Assembly: GCA_020741375.1 (NCBI GenBank)
Contig: DYZF01000062.1
Location: 1 to 18,092, forward strand
DNA: 18,092 nucleotides
From: Tessaracoccus flavescens
Lineage (GTDB): Bacteria > Actinomycetota > Actinomycetes > Propionibacteriales > Propionibacteriaceae
Direction: 5' to 3'
The notes beneath the pieces are model-generated. The model worked only from the letters and a program-made list of their open reading frames with translations, was not told the origin of the DNA and searched no databases. The translations under genes and the position numbers were made by a program. Shown here piece after piece: positions 7,903-15,062 of this stretch; the first letter of the stretch is position 1; every line of letters begins with the position of its first letter.

Positions 7903-8040
7903 ATGATCTTTCTTATGGAGACCGCGGCAGCGGCGCCGCTTGTTCCCAGCTGGGTGATGGGCGCCCTCGCCCTTCTGATTCTTCTGGGCATCGTCGCCTG
8001 GGTCGTCGGCTTCGGCTCAGGTCGGCCCAACTCCAAGTGA
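7903..8040 (+). CDS. Small single-span membrane protein (45 aa) upstream of nadD
   Basis: The 45-aa frame reads a short N-terminus ([17 protein letters not shown]), one hydrophobic helix of about 20 residues rich in Leu, Ile, Val and Ala (about residues 18-37), and a short polar tail ending GRPNSK. It is supported by a -10 box in front, by normal codon use, and by a 4-nt GTGA overlap of its stop with the nadD start. I recall that many actinobacteria carry a similarly sized one-helix protein just before nadD, but no function is known to me. A role at the membrane, or simply coupling nadD translation, is guesswork. Confidence 0.7.
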   Translation: MIFLMETAAAAPLVPSWVMGALALLILLGIVAWVVGFGSGRPNSK

Positions 8041-8705
8041 CCACCACTGAACTCAGCTCGGCGCGAGTGGCCAGAGACGGCCGCTACCGTCTGGGCGTCA
8101 TGGGTGGCACCTTCGACCCGATTCACCACGGGCACCTCGTGGCCGCCTCCGAGGTCGCGGCGAAGTTCGAGCTCGACGAGGTGGTGTTCGTGCCCACCGG
8201 CGTCCCGTGGCAGAAGGCTGACCGCAAGGTGTCGCTGCCCGAGGACCGCTACCTCATGACGGTGATCGCCACGGCGTCCAATCCGCGTTTCTCCGTGTCG
8301 CGGGTGGACATCGATCGTCCCGGCAACACCTACACCGTCGACACCTTGAAGGACCTGCGCGAAGAGCGCGGCCCCAACACGGACCTCTTCTTCATCACCG
8401 GTGCGGACGCCGTCCGGCAGATCCTCACGTGGCACGGCGCCGACGAGTTGTTCGATCTGGCGCACTTCGTGGGCGTGACCCGCCCCGGCGTGCCGATGAC
8501 GAAGGAAGACCTGAAGCATCTCCCCGAGAACGCCGTGACGCTGCTGGAAGTGCCGGCGCTGGCCATCTCGTCCACCGCCTGCCGCGAGCGTGTGCAGGCG
8601 CACGAGCCGATCTGGTACTTGGTGCCCGACGGTATCGTGCAGTACATCGCCAAGCGGGGCCTCTACCCGGCCCCAGGATCAGGAGTGCCCGATGACGTTA
8701 GCTGA
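8037..8705 (+). CDS. nadD: Nicotinate-nucleotide adenylyltransferase
   Basis: The 222-aa cytoplasmic enzyme joins ATP to nicotinate mononucleotide to form deamido-NAD in NAD synthesis. It has the nucleotidyltransferase signature [11 protein letters not shown] (HxGH-type motif at residues 30-33) and the late motif ISSTACR (177-183), which corresponds to the ISSTxxR phosphate-binding signature. The start GTG 8037 overlaps the small upstream gene by 4 nt. It gives an N-terminal tail of about 17 residues before the first strand. The in-frame ATG at 8100 would cut off that strand and is unlikely. The 3' end overlaps rsfS by 14 nt. Confidence 0.96.
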   Translation: MTTTELSSARVARDGRYRLGVMGGTFDPIHHGHLVAASEVAAKFELDEVVFVPTGVPWQKADRKVSLPEDRYLMTVIATASNPRFSVSRVDIDRPGNTYTVDTLKDLREERGPNTDLFFITGADAVRQILTWHGADELFDLAHFVGVTRPGVPMTKEDLKHLPENAVTLLEVPALAISSTACRERVQAHEPIWYLVPDGIVQYIAKRGLYPAPGSGVPDDVS

Positions 8706-9078
8706 CGAGGTTCTGAAGCCTGTCGCGATCGCCGCCCAAGCTGCGGCCGACAAGAAGGGCCGCAGCATCGTCGCGTTCGACGTCTCGGAGCAACTGTCGA
8801 TCACCGACGTCTTCCTCATCGCGTCCGCCAACAACGAGCGCAACGTGGGCGCCATCGTCGACGGTGTGGAGGAGGCTCTGCTGAAGGCCGGGTTCAAGCC
8901 GGTGCGCCGCGAGGGCGACCGTGAGAACCGCTGGGTGCTGCTGGACTACCTCGATTTCGTGGTCCACGTGCAGCATTCGGAGGAGCGCACGCTCTACAAC
9001 CTGGAACGCCTGTGGAAGGACTGCCCCCAGATCCCGCTGGAGATCGACCTTCCTGAGGACGACGACGAGGAGCTGTGA
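8692..9078 (+). CDS. rsfS: Ribosomal silencing factor RsfS
   Basis: The 128-aa protein belongs to the RsfS/Iojap (DUF143) family. Members bind ribosomal protein L14 and block joining of the two subunits, lowering translation in poor conditions. Family features are [56 protein letters not shown] and [13 protein letters not shown]. The acidic tail (LPEDDDEEL) is common in actinobacteria. The start is ATG 8692, set by AGGAG (8681-8685) with a 6-nt gap. The open frame runs further upstream only because of nadD overlap. Its stop overlaps the next start by 4 nt (GTGA). Confidence 0.96.
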   Translation: MTLADEVLKPVAIAAQAAADKKGRSIVAFDVSEQLSITDVFLIASANNERNVGAIVDGVEEALLKAGFKPVRREGDRENRWVLLDYLDFVVHVQHSEERTLYNLERLWKDCPQIPLEIDLPEDDDEEL

Positions 9079-9674
9079 GGCTCGATCACAGCACCACGCT
9101 GGTGGTGCTGCGCCACGGACAAACAGACTGGAACGCGCAGCGGCGGTTCCAAGGTCAGGCCGACGTCGCGCTGAACCAAACCGGGATCGCGCAGGCCAAG
9201 GCCATCCGCCCCACCCTCAACCGGTTCCACTTCGACGCCGTGTACTCGTCGCCGCTGTCGCGGGCCCTCGACACCGCGCGCATCGTCGCCCCTGACGCTC
9301 AGATCACGCTCGACCCTCGGCTCGAAGAGATCAACGTCGGCACCTGGTCCGGGCTGACGTGGGACGACGTGATCGCGCAGATGCCCGAGTACGAGGAGCA
9401 CTACGCCAACGGGGTGGATTTTCGGCGGTCGCCGTCGGGCGAGACGCTCGCCGAACTCGTGGAGCGCGGCCGCCCGGCGCTGCTGGAGATCGCGGAGAAG
9501 CACGAAGACCAGTCGGTGCTGATCGTCTCGCACGGCCTGTTCCTCAACCGCGTCATCCACTCGTTGCTGGGCATCGAGGGGCGCGTGCTGGGCAGCCTGG
9601 AGAACGCGCACTTCTCAGAGCTCGGCTACGCCCACGGTGCGTGGCGATTGCTCGCCCACAACGTGGGCTGCTGA
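9075..9674 (+). CDS. Histidine phosphatase family protein, GpgP-like
   Basis: The 199-aa protein is of the phosphoglycerate-mutase-like histidine phosphatase superfamily. The catalytic LRHGQTDWN motif carries the phospho-accepting His14. SSPLSRALDTA supplies the usual Arg, PSGET the usual acid region, and IVSHG the second catalytic His153. Its position directly after nadD-rsfS is the same as that of mycobacterial Rv2419c (GpgP, glucosyl-3-phosphoglycerate phosphatase of the methylglucose lipopolysaccharide pathway). GpgP is therefore the best guess, but substrate cannot be read from the sequence and other phosphatase roles are possible. The start GTG 9075 has GAGGAG just upstream and overlaps rsfS by 4 nt. 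Confidence 0.88.
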   Translation: MRLDHSTTLVVLRHGQTDWNAQRRFQGQADVALNQTGIAQAKAIRPTLNRFHFDAVYSSPLSRALDTARIVAPDAQITLDPRLEEINVGTWSGLTWDDVIAQMPEYEEHYANGVDFRRSPSGETLAELVERGRPALLEIAEKHEDQSVLIVSHGLFLNRVIHSLLGIEGRVLGSLENAHFSELGYAHGAWRLLAHNVGC

Positions 9675-9693
9675 GCCCGGACGTTCGGCTCAG
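9671..9693. terminator. Inverted repeat spanning two convergent stop codons
   Basis: CTGAGCC (9671-9677) and GGCTCAG (9687-9693) are perfect 7-bp arms around a 9-nt loop. The left arm contains the TGA of the phosphatase gene and the right arm the complement of the hemQ TGA. There is no T-run on either side, so if it terminates it would do so as a bidirectional hairpin without a U-tract. Confidence 0.45.
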
Positions 9694-10403
9694 ACGCGCG
9701 GCTGGCGCCCGATCCACTCGGTGAGTTCCACGCGCGGCCCGGTGAAGAACGGGGTCTCCTCGCGCACGTGCAGGCGAGCCTCTACGCCGCGCTGGTGCCG
9801 CATCGCGTCGGTGAGGCGGTGCAATTCGTCGGCCTCGAACGCCAAGATCCACTCGTAATCGCCCAACGCGAAGCTGGAGAGCGTGCTGGCCACCACGTCG
9901 GGGAACTCGCGCCCGGCGACGCCGTGCTCGTAGAGCATCTTGGAGCGCTTGTCGTTGTCGAGGTAGTACCAGTCGTAGCTGCGGACGAAGGGGTAGACCG
10001 TCAGCCACGGGCGGGGAGCGAAGCCGGCGAAGCACGACGGCACGTGCGTGCGGTTGAACTCGGCGGGGCGGTGCACGGCCATGACGGACCAGACCGGCTC
10101 CAAATAGTCGCCCAGTTCGCTCTGGCGCAGCGCGTGGTAGCCGGCCTGAAGAGCGGCCGGATCGTTGGCTAGCATCCACACCATGAGGTCGGCGTCGGCG
10201 CGGAAGCCGCCCACGTCGTAGAAGCCGCGGACCGTCACTCCGGTGCCGTCGAGGGCAGCGGCGACGGCGTCGGCGTCGAGTTCGCGCGGGAGCGGGGCGG
10301 CCGTGGCGAAGACGGAGTACATCGCGTACAGCGGCATGGCGTTGATGGCCTCAAGATCGACGTCGGTCTCGTCGCGCTCGTCGCGTCCGGGGTGCTTGCT
10401 CAT
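9690..10403 (-). CDS. hemQ: Coproheme decarboxylase HemQ (ChdC)
   Basis: The 237-aa protein is the last enzyme of the coproporphyrin-dependent heme route, turning coproheme into heme b with peroxide by two decarboxylations. It belongs to the chlorite-dismutase-like family, actinobacterial HemQ type. Landmarks are H120 (NRTHVPSCFAG), Y137 (TVYPFVRS) and H160 in KMLYEHG, followed by SSFALGDYEWILAFEAD. As I recall the Corynebacterium diphtheriae enzyme, distal His118, catalytic Tyr135 and proximal His158 have the same spacing, so the active site looks intact. The start is ATG 10403 with AAGGAG (complement of 10408-10413) and a 4-nt gap. That site overlaps the hemH stop codon, so the genes are 8 nt apart and probably coupled. 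The longer upstream open frame is the hemH mirror. Confidence 0.96.
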   Translation of the reverse strand: MSKHPGRDERDETDVDLEAINAMPLYAMYSVFATAAPLPRELDADAVAAALDGTGVTVRGFYDVGGFRADADLMVWMLANDPAALQAGYHALRQSELGDYLEPVWSVMAVHRPAEFNRTHVPSCFAGFAPRPWLTVYPFVRSYDWYYLDNDKRSKMLYEHGVAGREFPDVVASTLSSFALGDYEWILAFEADELHRLTDAMRHQRGVEARLHVREETPFFTGPRVELTEWIGRQPRV

Positions 10404-10411
10404 GGGGCTCC

Positions 10412-11452
10412 TTAGCTCGTGACGGGGCGCGGCAGGCAGCAGCGCCCGGTGGAGAACTGGCAGGTGGACTGGTCGGGGCGTTCCCCGCGGGCGATCGCGG
10501 CGCGCTCGAGAAGCCGATCGACGATCAGGCTCACGAAGCCTGCGTCGGTGCCGACGGTGGCAGCACGCTGGTACGGCAGCCCGATCTCGGCCGCGGTCTC
10601 GCGGGCCTGGGTGTCGAGGTCGTAGGCCACCTCCATGTGATCGGAGATGAAGCCGATCGGGGCGGCGACGATGCCCTCGACGCCTTCGCCGGAGAGTTCG
10701 GCCATCCGGTCGTTGACGTCGGGCTCCAGCCACGGGGTGCGCGGGGAGCCGGACCGCGAGCAGAACGTGAGCTCCCACGTCAGCGTCTCGCCCAACTCGG
10801 TGGAGGCGGCCTTGGCGACGGCCTCGGCCACACGGAGATGTTGGGCGTCGTAGCGCTTGGCGGGCTCGCCGGTGGAGGAGGCCTCGTTCATCGCCGTGGG
10901 CACCGAGTGGGTGACGAACAGCACGCGCAGGGCGCCGTCGCCGATCTGGTGACGCAACGTGCGCACGGCCTCGACGAGGGCCCGGGCGTTGGCAGCGGCG
11001 AACTCGGGTGCCTCAGCGAAGGGGTCGACCTTGTCGATGCGGATCTCCAAACCCTCGCGGGCGGCTTCCAGATCCTCGCAGTACTGGCGGCAGCTGGAAT
11101 ACGAGGCGTAGGCCGAGGTGGCCAAGGCCAGGACGGTGTCGTGGCCGTCGTCGACGAGCCCCTCGACGGTGGAGCGCAGGTAAGGGGTCCAGTTGCGGTT
11201 GCCGATCACCACCGGGACCGTGACACCGCGTCGGCCCAACTCCTCCGAGACGGCCTGCATCAGCGCCTCGTTGAGCTCGTTGATGGGGGAGCGGCCCCCG
11301 AAGAGCTCGTAGTGCTGTGAGACCTCCACCAGACGCTCGTCCGGGATCCCCTTGCCCGCCGTCGCGTTGCGCATGAAGGGCAGGACGTCGGCGGATTCGC
11401 GCGGCCCGCCATAGGAGGCGAAGAGAACGGCGGTGTAGGGAGCGAGACTCAC
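10412..11452 (-). CDS. hemH: Coproporphyrin III ferrochelatase (CpfC/HemH)
   Basis: The 346-aa enzyme inserts ferrous iron into coproporphyrin III before HemQ acts. It has ASYGGPRESADVLPF near the N-terminus, YELFGGRSPIN, the catalytic His182 in VTHSVPTAM and Glu274 in ISDHMEVAYDLD. The C-terminus has C331, C338 and C339 (TCQFSTGRCC), and Cys also occur at 121, 125 and 231. Actinobacterial ferrochelatases are known to carry a [2Fe-2S] cluster on four Cys, so a cluster is likely, though the exact ligands are not certain here. The start is GTG 11452, behind AGGAGG (complement of 11457-11462) with a 4-nt gap, overlapping the hemA stop by 4 nt. Product assignment to coproporphyrin follows from the adjacent hemQ. 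Confidence 0.95.
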   Translation of the reverse strand: MSLAPYTAVLFASYGGPRESADVLPFMRNATAGKGIPDERLVEVSQHYELFGGRSPINELNEALMQAVSEELGRRGVTVPVVIGNRNWTPYLRSTVEGLVDDGHDTVLALATSAYASYSSCRQYCEDLEAAREGLEIRIDKVDPFAEAPEFAAANARALVEAVRTLRHQIGDGALRVLFVTHSVPTAMNEASSTGEPAKRYDAQHLRVAEAVAKAASTELGETLTWELTFCSRSGSPRTPWLEPDVNDRMAELSGEGVEGIVAAPIGFISDHMEVAYDLDTQARETAAEIGLPYQRAATVGTDAGFVSLIVDRLLERAAIARGERPDQSTCQFSTGRCCLPRPVTS

Positions 11453-12723
11453 ATGGCCTCCTGGTGAGGGGTGATGGTGGAATCGAGATCACACACTGCC
11501 ATGTGGGTGACGGGGCAGTGCTCTGTTTCGAGGCTGTCGGGGTTCACGTCGGGATGCTCGCCGATGCCGTACAGCTCGGCCATGGCCGACAGGTAGGCGT
11601 CGGTGCGGCCCTGCTCTGCCGCGACCCGCGCCCGCGAGGACGGGATGTGCAGCAGTCGCGTGGCGAGGCGGCGCAGCGCCAAGGCTGCGTCCTCGGTGGT
11701 GAGTTGGCGTTGGGGGAGCCGGTCCATTTCGTCGTCCACCATGGCCAGCACGGTGTCGCGGAGGCTGACCACCGCCGGGTCCACCACGCGGGCCCGCAGC
11801 TTGGCCATCGTGGAGGACACGCCGGAGCGGACGAGCGATTCGGCCCGGTTCGCGTCGTGGGCGTAGGCCGGCTCGACGGCGGACTGGATGGTGGCCAGAT
11901 CCACCAGCGTCACGCCCGGCAGGGCAGCGACCTCTGGTGCGACGTCGGGCTGCAGCGACAGATCCAGCAGGCGCATTCCCGGACGAGCGTGCTCGACGGT
12001 GATCGTGGGCGTCCCCAAGCCGCGGCAGGTGACCACGAGGTCAGCGCCGTCGAGTGCTTCGGCGAGCATGGTGACGTGGGCGGTGCGATGGCTGTCGGCG
12101 AAGTCCGCGCCGCGACCGCTGGCCGAGAACACACGGATGTCGCCCACGGCTCGGGCCCGCAGCGCTGCGACGACGGCGCCCGCGTAGGAGCCGGTGCCGA
12201 TGATGGTGACGCGGGCCGAGGCCCAGTCGTCAAGATCGATGAGGTTGAGGCCTTCGCTGACGACGGATCGTCCGGCTCCCTCGAGACTGGTTTCGCGGGC
12301 GATGCGGCGCGAGGTCTTGAGCGCCTCGTCGACGGCGATGCTGAGCGGCAGCGATGTGTGCCCGGCGTCCTGCGCGTCGGTCAGCGCCCGGCGCAGCTGG
12401 CCGGCGATCTCCCGTTCGCCCACCACCATGGAATCCAGCCCGGACGCCACGCGGAAGACGTGTTCCAGCGCGGCCTCACCCAAGAACAGGTCCCAGGCGG
12501 GGGGAGTGTCGAAGTGTTCGTTGAGCGCGGCGCGGAGACAGTGATTGGGCACCTCGGCGTCGGTTTCCAGCAGCACTTCAACCCGGTTGCAGGTGTTGAG
12601 GACGACGGTCCCGTTGACGGAAGGGAGCGAGCGGAGCCGATCCGCGATGCCAGAGACTTGGCCGCTGACCCGCTTCACTTCCGACAGCCCTTGTCGGTCA
12701 TGCTGAATTGAGAAAATGCGCAT
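11449..12723 (-). CDS. hemA: Glutamyl-tRNA reductase
   Basis: The 424-aa enzyme reduces glutamyl-tRNA to glutamate-1-semialdehyde with NADPH, the committed step of C5 heme synthesis. The catalytic Cys45 lies in VVLNTCNRVEV. VVGEREIAGQLRRAL (100-114) matches the GExQIxGQ block with Glu in place of the usual Gln. The Rossmann loop is IIGTGSYAG (174-182), and the dimerisation helices occupy about 310-390. The N-terminal loop reads SIQHDRQGLSEV rather than the common SHRTAP form, so the protein is somewhat divergent. A tail after about residue 390 contains HCPVTH (402-407) and C411. The start is ATG 12723, giving a normal N-terminus; ribosome-binding signals are weak (AGGG about 11 nt upstream). 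First gene of the minus-strand arm, divergent from hemE. Confidence 0.94.
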   Translation of the reverse strand: MRIFSIQHDRQGLSEVKRVSGQVSGIADRLRSLPSVNGTVVLNTCNRVEVLLETDAEVPNHCLRAALNEHFDTPPAWDLFLGEAALEHVFRVASGLDSMVVGEREIAGQLRRALTDAQDAGHTSLPLSIAVDEALKTSRRIARETSLEGAGRSVVSEGLNLIDLDDWASARVTIIGTGSYAGAVVAALRARAVGDIRVFSASGRGADFADSHRTAHVTMLAEALDGADLVVTCRGLGTPTITVEHARPGMRLLDLSLQPDVAPEVAALPGVTLVDLATIQSAVEPAYAHDANRAESLVRSGVSSTMAKLRARVVDPAVVSLRDTVLAMVDDEMDRLPQRQLTTEDAALALRRLATRLLHIPSSRARVAAEQGRTDAYLSAMAELYGIGEHPDVNPDSLETEHCPVTHMAVCDLDSTITPHQEAM

Positions 12724-12780
12724 TGCCACAGTGGGCCCTATTGAACCATCGCATCGTTGATACGGCAGAATCGGGTCACC
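12724..12780. promoter_or_regulatory. Divergent hemA/hemE promoter region
   Basis: These 57 nt separate the two start codons of the heme island and must hold promoters for both arms, unless they lie inside the opposite genes. On the plus strand TTGAAC (12741-12746) and CAGAAT (12766-12771) are separated by 19 nt, longer than ideal, and the latter ends 9 nt before the hemE ATG. GGGCCC (12733-12738) and CCAC-A-GTGG (12726-12734) are small dyads next to hemA that could bind a regulator. None is a strong match to a known operator. Confidence 0.45.
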
Positions 12781-13785
12781 ATGAGTCCACTGTTGACCGC
12801 GCTGAGCGGAACTCGCCCAGATCAGCTCCCCGTCTGGTTTATGCGCCAGGCCGGGCGATCGTTGCCCGAATACAAGGAAGTCAGGGGATCGACGACGATC
12901 CTCGAGGCATGCCTGAACCCCGAGCTCGCCGCCGAAATCACGCTGCAGCCCGTGCGTCGCCACGACGTCGACGCAGCCATCTTCTTCAGCGACATCATGA
13001 CGCCGCTCGTGCTCGCGGGTGTCGGCGTCGAGATCCAGTCGGGCGTCGGCCCGGTGATCGACGAGCCCATCCGCACCGCTGCCGACGTCGATCGGCTGAT
13101 CCAGCACCGGATGGACGACACGTCGGCCATCGAGAAGGCCGTGCAGTTGGCCGTGGCGGAGCTCGGCGACAAGCCCCTCATCGGCTTCGCCGGCGCCCCC
13201 TTCACGCTGGCCGCGTACCTCGTCGAGGGTCGCGGCTCCCGCGATCACTTGGCGGCGCGCACGATGATGCACGCCGATCCGGATTCGTGGCACAAGCTGC
13301 TCGCGTGGTGTGCCGAGCTGTCGGGCCAGTTCCTGTCGGTGCAAGTGGACGCCGGCGCGCGCGTCGTCCAGCTCTTCGACTCGTGGGCCGGCTCGCTGAC
13401 CCGCTTCGATTACATCGACCACGTCGCCCAGCACTCCGCTGCGGCGCTCAAGGCCGTTGAGGGGCGTGTGCCGAGGATCCACTTCGGCGTCGGCACCCGT
13501 TCGATCCTCACCGAGATGGCCGGCTGCGGCGTCGAAGCCATGGGCATCGATTACCGCACCCCGCTCGATGAGGCTGCGTGGCTGCTGCCGAAGCTGCCGC
13601 TGCAGGGCAACATCGATCCGGCGATGCTGGCCGCGGGCTGGGATGCGCTGGAGGCTCATGTGCGCGATGTGATCTACCGCGGCAAGGCCGCCCCCGCGCA
13701 CATCGTCAACCTTGGTCACGGCGTTCCGCCGACCACCGACCCGGGGGTGCTCACGGAACTCGTGGCCTTCCTGCACTCGCTGTGA
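12781..13785 (+). CDS. hemE: Uroporphyrinogen decarboxylase
   Basis: The 334-aa cytoplasmic enzyme removes four acetate carboxyls from uroporphyrinogen III to give coproporphyrinogen III. It has the signature PVWFMRQAGRSLPEY (17-31; Arg22 and Arg26 in the active site), the catalytic Asp71 in FFSDIMTPL, GFAGAPFTLAAYLVEG, FDSWAG and the C-terminal NLGHGVPPTTDP. Length is slightly short but complete. ATG 12781 is chosen because it gives the family N-terminus. There is no ribosome-binding site, and a -10-like box lies 9 nt upstream, so the transcript is probably leaderless. An in-frame TTG at 12757 is less likely. It opens the plus-strand heme operon; its stop overlaps the next start. Confidence 0.96.
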   Translation: MSPLLTALSGTRPDQLPVWFMRQAGRSLPEYKEVRGSTTILEACLNPELAAEITLQPVRRHDVDAAIFFSDIMTPLVLAGVGVEIQSGVGPVIDEPIRTAADVDRLIQHRMDDTSAIEKAVQLAVAELGDKPLIGFAGAPFTLAAYLVEGRGSRDHLAARTMMHADPDSWHKLLAWCAELSGQFLSVQVDAGARVVQLFDSWAGSLTRFDYIDHVAQHSAAALKAVEGRVPRIHFGVGTRSILTEMAGCGVEAMGIDYRTPLDEAAWLLPKLPLQGNIDPAMLAAGWDALEAHVRDVIYRGKAAPAHIVNLGHGVPPTTDPGVLTELVAFLHSL

Positions 13786-15062
13786 CGGCCCTCGTCGTCG
13801 GCGGCGGTCTGGCCGGGCTGGTCGCGGGCTACCGGCTCGCTCAGGCTGGCCGTGCCGTGAACGTGCTCGAATCCGGCCCGCAGTTGGGCGGCATGATCGG
13901 GCGCGTGGAGTTGGGCGGTGTCACCGTCGATTCCGGAGCCGAGGCCTACGCGGTGCGCGGCGGCGTCGTCCGGGAGCTCTGCGACGAACTCGGCCTCGAG
14001 GTGCAGGGCCCGGCCGGGCAGCCGCACGTCTGGTGGCCGGACGGTTCGTGGCCGATGGCCCAAGGCGTGCTCGGCATCCCGGCCTCCGTCGAGGATCCAG
14101 CATTGGGCGCCCTGAGCGACGACGACGCCCAGCAGTTGGCCGGCGACCTGACGCTCGGCCCGGAGGTTGGTGCCGACGCGGTGTCGGTGGGCGAACTCGT
14201 CCGGGCCCGCATGGGTCAGGGCGCCGTCGACAAGCTGGTGGCCCCCGTCGCGAAGGGCGTCTACTCCTTGGATCCGGATCGGATGCCGTTGGCGGCCTTC
14301 GCGCCCGGCTTGGTGAGCGCCGTCGCGGAGCATGGTTCGCTGATGGCAGCGGTCGCGGCAGTGCGCGGCCCCGGGGCCGCCGTCGAACAACCGGTGGGCG
14401 GCATGTTCCGCCTGATCGATGCCCTCGCCGACGCGATCGTGGAGCACGGCGGGCAGATCCGCCGTGGCGCGACGGCCACCGGAGTGAAGCGCCTTGGCGC
14501 GGCGTTCGCCGTCGCGCTCACCGACGGGGAGATGCTGGAGGCCGAGCAGCTGGTGCTCGCAACGCCGGCGGCGGTCACGGCCGCCCTCGTCGAGCGCTTG
14601 GGCGTGACCTTCGCGGTGCCGCCGGTGAAGACGGCGCGGTTGGCCATGCTCAGCGTGCGAAGCGCGGAACTCGCCGCGGGCCCGGTTGGGTCCGGGCTGC
14701 TCGTCGGCGAGCCGGACCCGTCGATCCACGCCAAGGCGCTGACCCACTACTCGGTGAAGTGGCCGTGGTCGCGGCGCGAGGACCAAGAGATCATCCGGCT
14801 GTCGTACCCAGATCAGTTCCTGCCCAACCGGGCCGAGGTGGTGGCCGATGCCTCCAGGTTTCTCGGCGTGGACATCGACGACGACGCCATCACCGGATTC
14901 GCCTCCGTGGGGTGGGAATCGCTGCCCGGACGCCTCGAGGCCTCCACACACGAATACCTGTTGCAGGGCTTCGCCGAGGCCGGCATCGACGTCGTCGGCG
15001 CGTGGCTGGACGGCAATGGCATCGCCTCGGTGGTGGCGAGGTGCTCGCGGGTTCTTCGATGA
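13782..15062 (+). CDS. hemY: Coproporphyrinogen III oxidase, HemY/CgoX type
   Basis: The 426-aa FAD enzyme, in the coproporphyrin route, oxidises coproporphyrinogen III to coproporphyrin III for the ferrochelatase; older annotations call it protoporphyrinogen oxidase. It begins directly with the dinucleotide-binding strand LVVGGGLAGL (Gly7, Gly9 and Gly12). LESGPQLGGMIGRVE and VDSGAEAYAV are the next FAD contacts, and the C-terminal GAWLDGNGIASVVA corresponds to the family's closing FAD motif. It is shorter than the usual 450-470 residues but has no internal break. The start is GTG 13782, overlapping the hemE stop by 4 nt (GTGA). The open frame upstream is the hemE shadow. The presence of hemQ and hemH supports the coproporphyrin role. 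Confidence 0.93.
   Translation: MTALVVGGGLAGLVAGYRLAQAGRAVNVLESGPQLGGMIGRVELGGVTVDSGAEAYAVRGGVVRELCDELGLEVQGPAGQPHVWWPDGSWPMAQGVLGIPASVEDPALGALSDDDAQQLAGDLTLGPEVGADAVSVGELVRARMGQGAVDKLVAPVAKGVYSLDPDRMPLAAFAPGLVSAVAEHGSLMAAVAAVRGPGAAVEQPVGGMFRLIDALADAIVEHGGQIRRGATATGVKRLGAAFAVALTDGEMLEAEQLVLATPAAVTAALVERLGVTFAVPPVKTARLAMLSVRSAELAAGPVGSGLLVGEPDPSIHAKALTHYSVKWPWSRREDQEIIRLSYPDQFLPNRAEVVADASRFLGVDIDDDAITGFASVGWESLPGRLEASTHEYLLQGFAEAGIDVVGAWLDGNGIASVVARCSRVLR

Noticed and set aside
6558-8603. 681-codon open frame on the minus strand across proA and nadD
   Set aside because: It is the antisense shadow of two well-identified genes and their small neighbour, with low-complexity His/Arg/Gly-rich translation.
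9690-10403. Annotation as chlorite dismutase
   Set aside because: Sequence family overlaps, but the H120/Y137/H160 spacing and position beside ferrochelatase and hemA indicate coproheme decarboxylase.
11464-12711. 415-codon open frame on the plus strand opposite hemA
   Set aside because: Mirror of hemA with Gly/Val/Asp-rich low-complexity translation and no start signal.
13782-15062. Annotation as protoporphyrinogen oxidase
   Set aside because: With hemQ and hemH of the coproporphyrin type in the same island, coproporphyrinogen oxidase is the more likely role.
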